64,000 bases of DNA, taken from assembly GCF_018219155.1 (NCBI RefSeq), contig NZ_CP056123.1:4163505-4227504 (forward strand). The letters run 5' to 3'. This DNA comes from Moritella sp. 24 (lineage in GTDB: Bacteria > Pseudomonadota > Gammaproteobacteria > Enterobacterales > Moritellaceae). Numbering within the stretch: position 1 is the first letter of the stretch; each line of letters opens with the position of its first letter. Of this stretch, positions 15,409-23,849 are shown in pieces. The translations under genes and the position numbers were made by a program. The notes beneath the pieces are model-generated. The model was not told where the DNA came from. It made no database searches and saw nothing but the letters and a program-made list of their open reading frames with translations.

Positions 15409-16290
15409 ATGAAAATTAAAAATGAAAAATTAGCCAAGCGATTAGGTACTATCCTTGCCCGATTAAATGCGGGAGAACGGTTATGCCAGAAAGACTTGGA
15501 AGTGGAATTTAACGTCCATGAAAGGACGATATGGCGTGATTTCGAAAGGCTCTCCTATCTGCCTTTGATTCGTGAAGATGGTTGTTACTTTCTTGATATG
15601 AGCAGTGTTAGACAGCAATCATCAAATAACATGAATAAGTTAATACAGAATGCTGGATTGGAATCATTAATCCCGATTAAGCTCAACATGAACAACTGGC
15701 AGACCAATGATATGCCGACGTTCTTATTCAAGAATGTACGTATTGAAGATGTATCTAATTTCACTGATTTATTTGATGTATTAACTAACGCTATCCATTC
15801 ACAGCGACAGGTTTCATTTACATATAAAGATAAATTACTAGAACAGGTTCAGCCCTACCGCTTAGTGAATGACAGAGGTATCTGGTATCTAGCCGCAGTC
15901 TGTCAGAACCACCTACACTCATTCAGAATTGCCTATATTTCACAATTTAAGCTCAGTGACGATAAATATAAACCGCAAGCTAATATCCAAGATGAAATCA
16001 TTAGGCAGGGAATGCAGTGGTTAGATATCGACAAGTCAGATGTGTTAATACAAGTTGATGCTCATGTGGCCTCTCGCTTTCTTGATAGTGATTTACTCCC
16101 TAATATTCAGGTGTTAAAAGAAATGGATGATGGTTCATTACTGATTAGCTCTCAGGTAACACGATTACACGATGTGCTTCCTATTTTAAAGGCTTGGATG
16201 CCTCATGTTGAAGTGTTATCACCAGTGAGTCTAAAGCATGAACTTATCCGCGATTTGTACGCGTCATTAGAGCGCACCAAGATGATGTAA
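15409..16290 (+). CDS. WYL-domain transcriptional regulator
   Basis: 293 residues. An N-terminal winged helix-turn-helix (residues 8-60, LCQKDLEVEFNVHERTIWRDFERL) is followed by a WYL domain (about 130-185, including QPYRLV-NDRGIWYLAAV and SFRIAYI) and a C-terminal WCX-like dimerisation part. The layout and length are those of BrxR/CapW-type regulators that repress phage-defence genes and respond to nucleic-acid ligands (family knowledge). Two nearly identical palindromes in the divergent intergenic region indicate that it controls itself and the micro-gene operon. Confidence 0.8.
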   Translation: MKIKNEKLAKRLGTILARLNAGERLCQKDLEVEFNVHERTIWRDFERLSYLPLIREDGCYFLDMSSVRQQSSNNMNKLIQNAGLESLIPIKLNMNNWQTNDMPTFLFKNVRIEDVSNFTDLFDVLTNAIHSQRQVSFTYKDKLLEQVQPYRLVNDRGIWYLAAVCQNHLHSFRIAYISQFKLSDDKYKPQANIQDEIIRQGMQWLDIDKSDVLIQVDAHVASRFLDSDLLPNIQVLKEMDDGSLLISSQVTRLHDVLPILKAWMPHVEVLSPVSLKHELIRDLYASLERTKMM

Positions 16291-16945
16291 TGCTGTTAGT
16301 TTGAGGTAGGTGTTAATCCGATACAAATCACAGCTAAACTTCATTTTCTTATTTTGCATACTGTTGGTTTTGAACGTGAGTACAGGGTAAGAGTCACTTT
16401 AAATTGACATAGTTAGTTAAAATCAAAGTTGCTGATGCGATCTAACCAGATACTTAAAATTCATAAACCTGTAAACCGATACGGGTTATCGAAAGATTTA
16501 AAGTAGCTAAAAAATAGCGTCGACTGTCTAACATTAAATTAATAAGTGCTTGCACATCTAATATAAAAGGATAATAAGAGAGTAATTCATCAGTAATTTA
16601 CAGACTTAGATTTCTATCTTTTATTGCCAGTACTACATTAATTTGAGTCACCTACCCCATTGCCTATCGTGCAATGGGGTGATTATTTTCGATGGTATTT
16701 TTACTTCATTAAGCATCAATCATTACCAACTAAAACAGCCAATTCCAGTCAGTGGATTTAGTATCCTTTGTTAAAAATCCATTGAATGGAAAGGCAATAC
16801 CCATCACACCTTACTACGTAAGCTGCGATGGGCAGTGCCAATTTAAGTACACTAAGTTGTTACTTCTCCTCCTGTCCATAACGCGACTTTTTCCTGACCT
16901 TTACGCTGTCCAGTTAAAACACTATTACAGCTTATTTTGTATTGG
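16291..16945. other. Long intergenic region with two hairpins, no convincing gene
   Basis: 655 bp. A stem ACCCCATTG (16654-16662) / CAATGGGGT (16672-16680) may terminate the WYL transcript or a small RNA. A second, two-part hairpin lies at 16800-16832. The 65-codon plus-strand frame at 16752 has no ribosome site and an unusual composition, and I do not accept it. The stretch could hide a small RNA. Confidence 0.45.
16800..16832. repeat. Two-part inverted repeat
   Basis: CCCATC / GATGGG outer arms (16800-16805, 16827-16832) and CTTAC / GTAAG inner arms (16810-16814, 16818-16822), separated by 4-nt bulges, with a TAC loop. Confidence 0.45.
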
Positions 16946-17368
16946 TTAAAACGTACTGAGTTTAACTTCATCAAATGCACCAAAACCTTGATACTCAATA
17001 AAGTTCATCTCCCATGTCGGATAGAAATCCATAACTTCATGTAAAGAACGCATCGGTAATGGGTACACCATGCCAGTTCCATTACGCATATCGAAATCAA
17101 TTTCTTTCGCCAATTCAGGATAATGATAACCTTGGTAACTGAACGAAGTGATGTAATCAAATTGCCACAGACCGTTATGATGGGTAATGCTGATTTCAAC
17201 AGGATGAAAACCACCATCTTCGCTGTTGTAAGCACTATCTCTAAAGTTAAATACAATAGTGTTAGTGCCTGTTGGTATGTCTTGTTCTTGGGTAACCTTG
17301 GCAAGTATATTCATCAAGTCTGGTGTTACAGGCACAAGGAAGCTATCCGAATCAAAGTTCAGTTTCAT
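16946..17368 (-). CDS. DUF2787 family protein
   Basis: 140 residues. It matches the DUF2787 pattern: NTIVFNFRDSAYNSEDGGFHPVEI, then WQFDYITSFSYQG-YPEL-KEIDFD, and a C-terminal MNFIEYQ block. These proteins are frequent on genomic islands of Vibrio and Shewanella and have no known function. It lies downstream of two hypothetical genes in the same orientation (gap about 80 bp), and the three probably form an operon with the integrase-side genes. Confidence 0.75.
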   Translation of the reverse strand: MKLNFDSDSFLVPVTPDLMNILAKVTQEQDIPTGTNTIVFNFRDSAYNSEDGGFHPVEISITHHNGLWQFDYITSFSYQGYHYPELAKEIDFDMRNGTGMVYPLPMRSLHEVMDFYPTWEMNFIEYQGFGAFDEVKLSTF

Positions 17369-17447
17369 AATGAGTTCCGTTAGTAAGTTTGTGGGATTAG
17401 GTTTAGTGAGGTTCTTAGGTATGTAAGTGGTGAATGGCCAGCGTGGA

Positions 17448-18059
17448 TTAAGTTAATGCTAACAATTTGGTTTTCTTCTCCTCGTAATCATCAGCTAATA
17501 CATGCAGAAATACGCTAGTATCAGATTGGACAATTAAACCAATATCAGGCGAACGTAGCACACCAGCAAGAAACCCTGCATTGTTTGCGTTAGATTTTTT
17601 TAATGTAGGTTTAAGTACGGTACTTTTAAATGGTTTATCAACTTGTTCATCCAGGATGGCAAACAACTTAGACAAGTTAATCCATTCTTTAGAATGTAAC
17701 CCACCCCCTTCATTGCCACTAAGTCGGATATACAACTCACCTTCTTCATCATGCTCTGCCACATCAAAGAAAACGTGATTAGTTGTTTTAGGACTTAGCT
17801 TCTTACCTTTCCCTGATAATACAATATTGCTGAAATGGTCATGTTTCTCAGATTCAGTTTGTTTATCATTAGCAGGCTTATCTTCAACAGCTTTATCTGT
17901 TGGTGAATCAGCAGGTACATTACTTACTTGTTCATCGGTTAATTCAGCAGATGTGTTATCGACATTAGTATCACCAACTGCAACAGTGGTAGAAGTAACA
18001 TTGTTATCATCAGCTTTTACGTCTGTTGTTTTATTGGTGCTGTTAGTTTTACGGCTCAT
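17448..18059 (-). CDS. Hypothetical protein with acidic disordered N-terminus
   Basis: 203 residues. Residues 1-90 are Thr/Asp/Val/Asn-rich and look disordered (TNKTTDVKADDNN...). Residues about 95-203 form a globular part (NHVFFDVAEHDEEGELYIRLSG). An AAGG-like ribosome site precedes the ATG at 18059. It sits between the DUF2787 gene and an acidic hypothetical gene. No family recognised. Confidence 0.55.
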   Translation of the reverse strand: MSRKTNSTNKTTDVKADDNNVTSTTVAVGDTNVDNTSAELTDEQVSNVPADSPTDKAVEDKPANDKQTESEKHDHFSNIVLSGKGKKLSPKTTNHVFFDVAEHDEEGELYIRLSGNEGGGLHSKEWINLSKLFAILDEQVDKPFKSTVLKPTLKKSNANNAGFLAGVLRSPDIGLIVQSDTSVFLHVLADDYEEKKTKLLALT

Positions 18060-18117
18060 AGAAAATCCTTTAATAATGATGGGTAATTAGATTGGTAATA
18101 TAGGTAGTTATTGCAGG

Positions 18118-18495
18118 TTAAAGCATCTTGCTTAATGTCGTTGCTGCAGTTGTCTTAGATGTTAATGGGGCTACTACATAACAGCCGCCGTCTGTATTGG
18201 CTAACAGTCCTAAAATGTATGGACAAGTATCATCATTCAACAATATGACAAACTCTGGACCAACATCTATCATGCGTTGGATAAAGTATTGAATATCTTC
18301 ATCTGCTTCAGTCAACGAGTTATCAACATCGCTTTCTTCTAACAGAATTAGAAAGGTATCGTATTCAGACCAGAACTCAGCAGTGGTATCCAAGCAACCA
18401 TCGAATGGACTGATTAGCTCAGAATGTAATGCGGTTTTAACTTGTTCAGGCAGGGTTAGTTCATTAACAAGGTTGAAGTTTTTAATCACTTTCAT
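18118..18495 (-). CDS. Small acidic hypothetical protein
   Basis: 125 residues, strongly acidic in the middle (EESDVDNSLTEADEDIQYF). No signal or membrane segment. First gene of the hypothetical-DUF2787 set, downstream of the second integrase. A DNA-mimic role would suit its charge, but there is no other support. Confidence 0.55.
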   Translation of the reverse strand: MKVIKNFNLVNELTLPEQVKTALHSELISPFDGCLDTTAEFWSEYDTFLILLEESDVDNSLTEADEDIQYFIQRMIDVGPEFVILLNDDTCPYILGLLANTDGGCYVVAPLTSKTTAATTLSKML

Positions 18496-18580
18496 TGGTT
18501 GTATTCCTTATGTATTAACAATCAATAACATGATATTTATATATTCTTAAAAATTATTTTATTACTTTAAAATCAACAAA

Positions 18581-19798
18581 TTACAGATTGACCATACTCG
18601 ATATTATCGATGCCGTTTCACGTTGTTTACCCTCGCTTAATTTGGCATAACGTAAGGTACTAGATATGTCCTTGTGATTTAATAATTTCTGAACAGCGCT
18701 AATATCAACACCGTTAGAGATCAGGTTACTCGCGACTGAATGTCGTGCCGTATGCAATAACACTTCATCGGGATTATCTATCTTTGCTGTTTGTTTAATA
18801 ATATCGAAAGAGTAACGAGGCGCACCGATTGGCTTGCCTTTTTTGTGTGGCGCTGGGAATACGTAATTATTGCCCGATATTTTTGGGGTAGATTGCAGGA
18901 TCTCTATCATGAGGTCAGACAGATAAATGATGTGATAAGTACCGTTCTTGGTGCGAGGGATAGTTAGGGTGCGCTTTTCGTAATTAATATCCGTATGCAG
19001 TCTGAAACGCAATTCACCTTCACGACAACCAATCAAATGTAGCAATGCTATGAAGTTACCAATACTTTTCTGCGGATAGGCTCTAGAGGCTTTGATTATG
19101 CGTTTAGTTTCATCAATATCACAGTATCGAGTACGAGCATTATTCTCGGGCAGTAACGACACCCTATCGGCCACATTGATTATATCTAACATGTTATGCG
19201 CCAGCTTACCCATCGTTTTTAATAAAGCTAATATACGGTTACAAGTTGCTGGTGCGTAATACTCACCTTTGTATTTAGTCTCGCTTAAACCAAGATGTAG
19301 CTTCATTACATGGCTAACCGTTAGCTCGTTATATTTAATATTTGCAATAGCATTACAGTGTTTACGGAATCGTTTTTCATCAATACCCCACGTTTTCTTT
19401 CTACGCTTTGCCAGTGGTAAGTACGTATCGTAGAAGAATGATTTAACGGTTGGGTACTCAGTGGCATTGTCACGTTCAGCTTTAGGGTCAGTACCATCAG
19501 CGATCATACCTTTATACTTACGAGCGACCTTTCTAGCTTGGTTGATGTCGATATCAGGAAAGCGCCCGATGGTGATACTACATTTACGTCCGTGGAATTT
19601 ATAACGTAATAAGAAACGTTTATTACCCGTTTTACCGGATAGACATTTTAAGCCGATGATTTCAGTATCGGATACTTCGAGTTCTGTTGATGATGAATTG
19701 CTTGGATTCGCGGGAAGGGATTTTAGATTGGCATTGGTGAATTTGAATTTTTTGGTCGTGATGGGACTGGGGTTATTGGATGTGTTGTTGCTGGTCAT
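18581..19798 (-). CDS. P4-type tyrosine integrase (second integrase)
   Basis: 405 residues. The N-terminal arm-binding DUF4102-like domain is followed by the catalytic domain with Arg in LIGCREGELR (about residue 257), His-x-x-Arg in HTARHSVAS (about 351), His in LLNHKD and nucleophile Tyr in TLRYAKL (about 382). P4-type integrases insert islands at tRNA genes. It is encoded nearer the tRNA-Leu than the first integrase. It either serves the pipolin or belongs to a nested element bounded by the 28-bp repeats at 13946 and 21210. Confidence 0.85.
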   Translation of the reverse strand: MTSNNTSNNPSPITTKKFKFTNANLKSLPANPSNSSSTELEVSDTEIIGLKCLSGKTGNKRFLLRYKFHGRKCSITIGRFPDIDINQARKVARKYKGMIADGTDPKAERDNATEYPTVKSFFYDTYLPLAKRRKKTWGIDEKRFRKHCNAIANIKYNELTVSHVMKLHLGLSETKYKGEYYAPATCNRILALLKTMGKLAHNMLDIINVADRVSLLPENNARTRYCDIDETKRIIKASRAYPQKSIGNFIALLHLIGCREGELRFRLHTDINYEKRTLTIPRTKNGTYHIIYLSDLMIEILQSTPKISGNNYVFPAPHKKGKPIGAPRYSFDIIKQTAKIDNPDEVLLHTARHSVASNLISNGVDISAVQKLLNHKDISSTLRYAKLSEGKQRETASIISSMVNL

Positions 19799-19799
19799 A

Positions 19800-19831
19800 T
19801 TAATACCTCGTTGGTTAGATACAAGGTATTA
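19800..19831 (-). promoter_or_regulatory. Inverted repeat upstream of the second integrase
   Basis: TAATACCT / AGGTATTA arms separated by about 15 bp, directly before the integrase start. Possible autoregulatory or binding site. A related sequence (TCTTGAAG-TGGGTTAGAT at 19835-19853) recurs at 24534-24552. Confidence 0.4.
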
Positions 19832-19921
19832 ATATGTTCTTGAAGATGGGTTAGATACGTTGATTGGTTACAAGTCATGGCCCTATAAAGAATTCTGTGT
19901 AATTAATTTATTAATAATAGT

Positions 19922-20665
19922 TTACTCATATCCTGCATCTTCTAGATCATTTTGATAATTATTGAACCATGAAGTAGCCCAACCTTTGTCTTCACAAAGT
20001 TCTAACAAATCGTATTCATCTGAGCAGTTTTTAGCAGTAATAATATCGTGAGTAGTTTTATTGATCATTAGACCGTTCCAAATCATGCTAATAAGATCAG
20101 GGTAAGCTGATTGTCTACGTATATGATGAAACTCGCTTGAACGATGAAAAAGAGGATCGTCAGTCAACTCATCGTGAGAAACTCTAAATTGCTTGATCCT
20201 ACGTTTTTTCAGCTCTTTTTTAGTTTCTTCTATAAACTCCCTATACCTAAGTCTTATAACTTCCACTGAGTCTGAATCTCGAACTGATTGCCCTAATTCC
20301 TCTGAAAAGCGAAGATACTCTCGTCTTTTATGGCTGATAGGACTTTGCAATATTTCATTAAGTCTATATATAACTGACGAATATCTAACACAATCTTGCC
20401 CATTAAAGTTAGCTTTATCATGCGAACCGATACCACCAACGAAGTAAGATGCAGTTCCAGCATCAGTACGCCATATCGAAGGTAAATGTTCAGTAACAAC
20501 CCAAACTTGGCCAATTCCGTCAACTAGTGAGGCTGACGTCCAAGAGTTAAATGTACTTTTAGCTGAACGCCTGTTTAAGGATTTTGGTAAAGAATCTAAA
20601 TGACTCGAACTTAGACTTTGTGATGTTCCAAATATGCGGCTTAATTGATTTTTATTATCTACCAT
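19922..20665 (-). CDS. HNH-nuclease-like protein, second gene of a two-gene cassette
   Basis: 247 residues from the ATG at 20665, which overlaps the end of the upstream gene; starts up to 27 bases earlier are possible. The C-terminal third carries an HNH pattern: EFHHIRRQSAYPDLISM then NGLMINKTTHDIIT, with the His pair, Asn and final His of an HNH nuclease. The N-terminal region (GIGQVWVVTEHLPSIWRTD) is unrecognised. The overlap with its partner implies translational coupling. The cassette occupies the tRNA-proximal cargo position, a common place for defence genes; that role is inferred. Confidence 0.6.
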   Translation of the reverse strand: MVDNKNQLSRIFGTSQSLSSSHLDSLPKSLNRRSAKSTFNSWTSASLVDGIGQVWVVTEHLPSIWRTDAGTASYFVGGIGSHDKANFNGQDCVRYSSVIYRLNEILQSPISHKRREYLRFSEELGQSVRDSDSVEVIRLRYREFIEETKKELKKRRIKQFRVSHDELTDDPLFHRSSEFHHIRRQSAYPDLISMIWNGLMINKTTHDIITAKNCSDEYDLLELCEDKGWATSWFNNYQNDLEDAGYE

Positions 20666-21080
20666 TTTTGGCCATATCCTCATATAACTCATTTAATTTT
20701 GTACGAGCATCTGTCGCTTTCTCATGATTGTCTGAGCTCGAACCTATCAAATGACCTATTCTATTTCGCCAATTCTTTGCCTTATTCTTACTTTTGTAAT
20801 ATATAGGCTTAATACCCAATTTATCTTGTTGAACATCACCGCTAAGTTCTACTAAGTAGAATATTGTTTCAATTTTCTTAGAGATAAAGTACTGATTATC
20901 TTTACCGGAACTAATGTTTAAAAACATACAAATAACTTCTTTGCTGGCATTTAGTTCATCCCATGACTCAACTCCACTCAAAGTTAAAACATCAGGAAGG
21001 TGGTTATTCAGTTCTTCTACTATTTCTTTCAGCGTGAAGTTTTCTTCCCAATTATCTTGTGAAAGTAATGTCTCGATCAT
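20655..21080 (-). CDS. Hypothetical partner of the HNH protein
   Basis: 141 residues with a good ribosome site (AGAGG) before the ATG at 21080. Mostly helical; contains FYLVELSGDVQQDKLGI and a basic KSKNKAKNWRNRIGH stretch that could bind nucleic acid. Its last codons overlap the start of the HNH gene. It may be a regulatory, antitoxin or sensor subunit, but no family was recognised. Confidence 0.55.
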   Translation of the reverse strand: MIETLLSQDNWEENFTLKEIVEELNNHLPDVLTLSGVESWDELNASKEVICMFLNISSGKDNQYFISKKIETIFYLVELSGDVQQDKLGIKPIYYKSKNKAKNWRNRIGHLIGSSSDNHEKATDARTKLNELYEDMAKNGR

Positions 21081-21209
21081 CTCTACCTCTTTTTGTTTAT
21101 TTAATTAGGTTAATGTCAGATGCTATACGTGAACTATCTATTACACCACATTTATTTTCCTAGGTATTTCACAGTATTAAAAAAGTAGACACTAGTGCGT
21201 GCTACTTGT

Positions 21210-21237
21210 TATCTACCCCTACGCACTAATCACACAC
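21210..21237 (+). repeat. 28-bp direct repeat, copy 2
   Basis: Identical blocks and spacing to 13946-13973. The pair brackets 7.2 kb containing the WYL region, DUF2787 cluster, second integrase and HNH cassette. Confidence 0.55.
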
Positions 21238-21320
21238 ATACCACAAACCCATATGGCATAGGACCACCCAGCAATAACCAATTACGAAATAATAACGCTG
21301 CAACCTTCACTATTAATAAA

Positions 21321-21556
21321 TCCACCAAATTACGCATACAAATTCCAATGGCTACCCAAAGGACAGGACTAGGACCGTAAAGTACCGAAAACCACCCAAC
21401 CTACTCACATGCTAATACTGCCAGTTACAGCCACCAGCAAAACTAACAATCTTCAAAGTACAGGACAGTGTTGGATCCAGTGAGATCCCCTTGCGCACAG
21501 ATTCTGCATGCGAAAGTACCGGATATGGACAGGGGTAAGTTTTCTAAGGGTAATAA
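21321..21556 (+). repeat. Long diverged direct repeat R1
   Basis: Matches 25117-25351 over most of its length, including GGACAGGACTAGGACCGTAA and TTTTCTAAGGGTAATAA, with small indels. It lies just beyond the tRNA-Leu terminator. Confidence 0.75.
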
Positions 21557-21637
21557 CGAGAGTTTATTGCTGAATATTTTTGAGGATATAACGTAAGGAA
21601 AGTTAGCGTAAGCTTTTGATAGTACCAGATACAACAA

Positions 21638-21659
21638 AGCCCCAACTTTCGTTGAGGCT
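21638..21659 (-). terminator. Terminator of tRNA-Leu
   Basis: 9-bp stem AGCCTCAAC / GTTGGGGCT (one G-U pair) with a GAAA tetraloop on the minus strand, 14 bp past the CCA, followed by TTTGTTGT. Confidence 0.75.
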
Positions 21660-21673
21660 CTATTACTTAAATA

Positions 21674-21758
21674 TGGTGCCCGAGGGCGGACTTGAACCGC
21701 CACTCCTTTCGGAAGAGGATTTTGAATCCACCGCGTCTACCGATTTCACCACTCGGGC
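21674..21758 (-). tRNA. tRNA-Leu (anticodon CAA)
   Basis: 85 nt. On the minus strand, acceptor GCCCGAG pairs with CTCGGGC, followed by encoded ACCA. The anticodon loop is TTCAAAA and the T-arm is GGCGG TTCAAGT CCGCC. A long variable arm (TTCCGAAAGGAG) marks a class II tRNA. The anticodon stem GTGGA/TCCTC has a T-T mismatch at pair 28-42. The 3' end points to the pipolin. tRNA-Leu is the known pipolin target in enterobacteria. Confidence 0.9.
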
Positions 21759-22120
21759 ATAGGTCAACATTATACATAGCAAACGATGCCAAGCAAGGCG
21801 TTTCTCATGATCGTAAAATCAACTGCTCAATTTTAAAGCAAACTGGCATTTTAACTGTAATAAAGCGCTTAACAACATCCACGTCTTTGATATCCGTATG
21901 CTTAGTCTCACTACATATCAATTGCTATCCACCGGCAATGACTATTTAACACAACTAATACTCACAAACTTTGCTACGTATAACCACTTTCAAAATTTCT
22001 TTAAAGCCTGAATAACAAGTCATAATTGATGGACCGGAAACTGGACAGGAAAGAATATCAATAGCTAAATGAGGCGCATATTAATTTAAGATCTACCCGC
22101 TATACCTAACTTAATTCAGG
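21759..22120. other. Intergenic upstream of tRNA-Leu
   Basis: Contains the tRNA promoter and a segment (21857-21894, from GTAATAAAGCGCTTAACAAC) that recurs at 25345-25382 directly after repeat R2. No gene seen. Confidence 0.5.
21769..21796 (-). promoter_or_regulatory. Promoter of tRNA-Leu
   Basis: On the minus strand TTGCTT, 16 nt, TATAAT, 10 bp before the tRNA 5' end. Confidence 0.6.
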
Positions 22121-23788
22121 TTATAGGTGGAACTTATCTAATCGATGTTTATTTAAAGGACTCTCGTCTCCAATTTCCTTCAAAGCCTGCCTAGTATTTA
22201 TCATAAGTTCAGAACAACTACGCCCCAGCAATAAACAGACTCTAATATAGTCGGTAAGATCATCCCCCTTAAAGTCTTTAAACATTGTTTTTAGCTGATC
22301 TTTACTGAGCTGACCAAGACGTTCTGCATCTTCTAAGTTATAAGAGTTTTTTCCTTTCCATCGTTCAAGTATATCCAAAGGGGAGTCATCTACCTTAATC
22401 TCATCATACTTAGCTTGTAATCGGTCTCTAAACTCTCCGCCTTCAACACCAAAAGGATGAAAATCCATATTTTTCATATTAAAAATTTCACACCGGTCTG
22501 TCATTTGGTCAATATAGAAATCCGTTAATTCATTAGCTTTACTCTCAAAACCAAGATCCCGAATTAACTTAATACCTTTGCTGTATTGAGATGTTGATAG
22601 ATCTTTAGCTGATACCCTCAAACCAATCTCCATCGCTTCGATAACCTGCTCTACATCATTATCAAATGAATGATGAAAAATATTCCAAGCCTTTGAGTAC
22701 TCTTTACTCCTTTCCAAAGCCTCTAGCTCAACTTGCCTTGCATTACACAACGCTAGCCACTTTTCTCTATAAATAAACCCCTGCTCGATACTATCCGCAA
22801 TAACTATGTCCAACTCATCTGTTAGCATATAGCCATATTCACTCAACCTGGCATTCCATTCCTTTGCCTTATCTTCATCACCACCCTTTATAGTTTTCCT
22901 TAAACCACTCTGCTTCAAAAAATCAAAACTAGGTATAGAATCATCACCACCACGACAGTAATAACACCAACTAAAAACAACTACAGAATGAACAGCCTGA
23001 TATTTAAGGTCACAATGATGGTCAGCTATAAGACTCAATACTTCATGTGTGTGACGCTCAATTTTCTTAAGCACTCGAATGTTTTTAATATCCAATTTAA
23101 GACAACAATCTCGAATATGGGGATACTGATCTTGCATATCGACAGCTAAATCAAAACATTCTGCAGCGCTAGGCTCGAAATGAAGTTGTTTATCAATTAT
23201 CTTCTCTTTATATGTAAAGTAATCATCCAAATCTTTAGCGTCTTCATTAAGTAAAATAACGACTTTACAACCCTTTTGCTCTTTTAAAAACGAAACTAGA
23301 CCTAAAAAATCTTTAACACTCAGGCCTGCACTATGTCTTTCAATATCATCAAAGCAAATAAGCGTCTCGTTTAAAGACAAGAAAGATAAGGAACTAAAAA
23401 CATCCTCTAAACCAGAACCTAACCCTTTTACAGCAATATCTACCAATGGTTTAGCGATACTTTTGACTACACCTGTAGATTTACGACCCACCTGTTTAAC
23501 TAAGCTCTGATAATTCTGCTTAAAGGTATTAATATTGGGTTTCTGACCAATAATATTGGTATCTACAGTGTTGTCAAAAATCCCTCGTTTCAAGTCATCC
23601 AGTGAGTTAATACCAAAAAGTGAAACATAACAATACGAATTCAGAGCTATTTCATCTTTAAACTCAGATATATACTTATCCCAGCTATAAGTTTTACCAA
23701 TACCCCAGCGCCCTTTAATAGCAAGGACCTCAGGTTCACAACTCTTTAGAAAAATTTCAATCTGTTCCTTAACCAATTCAACCGACAT
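22121..23788 (-). CDS. P-loop NTPase, KAP-like
   Basis: 555 residues from the ATG at 23788 (a GTG 9 bases upstream is possible). Walker A is GRWGIGKT (about residues 26-33) and the Walker B-like segment is ETLICFDDIERHS (about 147-159); a conserved helical C-terminal half follows. This recalls KAP/STAND-type NTPases that occur in islands and some phage-defence systems. A GSGLEDVFSSLSF segment between the two motifs might be membrane-associated. It stands alone, without an effector gene next to it, within the decayed element right of the tRNA. Confidence 0.6.
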   Translation of the reverse strand: MSVELVKEQIEIFLKSCEPEVLAIKGRWGIGKTYSWDKYISEFKDEIALNSYCYVSLFGINSLDDLKRGIFDNTVDTNIIGQKPNINTFKQNYQSLVKQVGRKSTGVVKSIAKPLVDIAVKGLGSGLEDVFSSLSFLSLNETLICFDDIERHSAGLSVKDFLGLVSFLKEQKGCKVVILLNEDAKDLDDYFTYKEKIIDKQLHFEPSAAECFDLAVDMQDQYPHIRDCCLKLDIKNIRVLKKIERHTHEVLSLIADHHCDLKYQAVHSVVVFSWCYYCRGGDDSIPSFDFLKQSGLRKTIKGGDEDKAKEWNARLSEYGYMLTDELDIVIADSIEQGFIYREKWLALCNARQVELEALERSKEYSKAWNIFHHSFDNDVEQVIEAMEIGLRVSAKDLSTSQYSKGIKLIRDLGFESKANELTDFYIDQMTDRCEIFNMKNMDFHPFGVEGGEFRDRLQAKYDEIKVDDSPLDILERWKGKNSYNLEDAERLGQLSKDQLKTMFKDFKGDDLTDYIRVCLLLGRSCSELMINTRQALKEIGDESPLNKHRLDKFHL

Positions 23789-23849
23789 GGCAAACACCCG
23801 AAAAAATAATTATATCAATAGGTTAACATACATTTAAACATGTAATAAA

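Larger units (their letters stand above)
21081..21673. other. Intergenic region next to the tRNA-Leu: repeats only
   Basis: No gene. It holds one copy of the 28-bp repeat (21210-21237), the long repeat R1 (21321-21556) and the tRNA terminator. TAGTGCGT/ACGCACTA arms (about 21193-21200 and 21221-21228) form an 8-bp hairpin around the 28-bp repeat. Confidence 0.55.

Noticed and set aside
16800-16832. Integron attC site
   Set aside because: The hairpin lacks the conserved RYYYAAC/GTTRRRY ends and no integron integrase is present.
16752-16949. 65-codon plus-strand open frame
   Set aside because: No ribosome site, odd composition, overlaps a hairpin and the end of the DUF2787 gene.
21443-21703. 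86-codon minus-strand frame over repeat R1 and the tRNA
   Set aside because: It runs through the tRNA-Leu and its terminator and is not preserved in R2.
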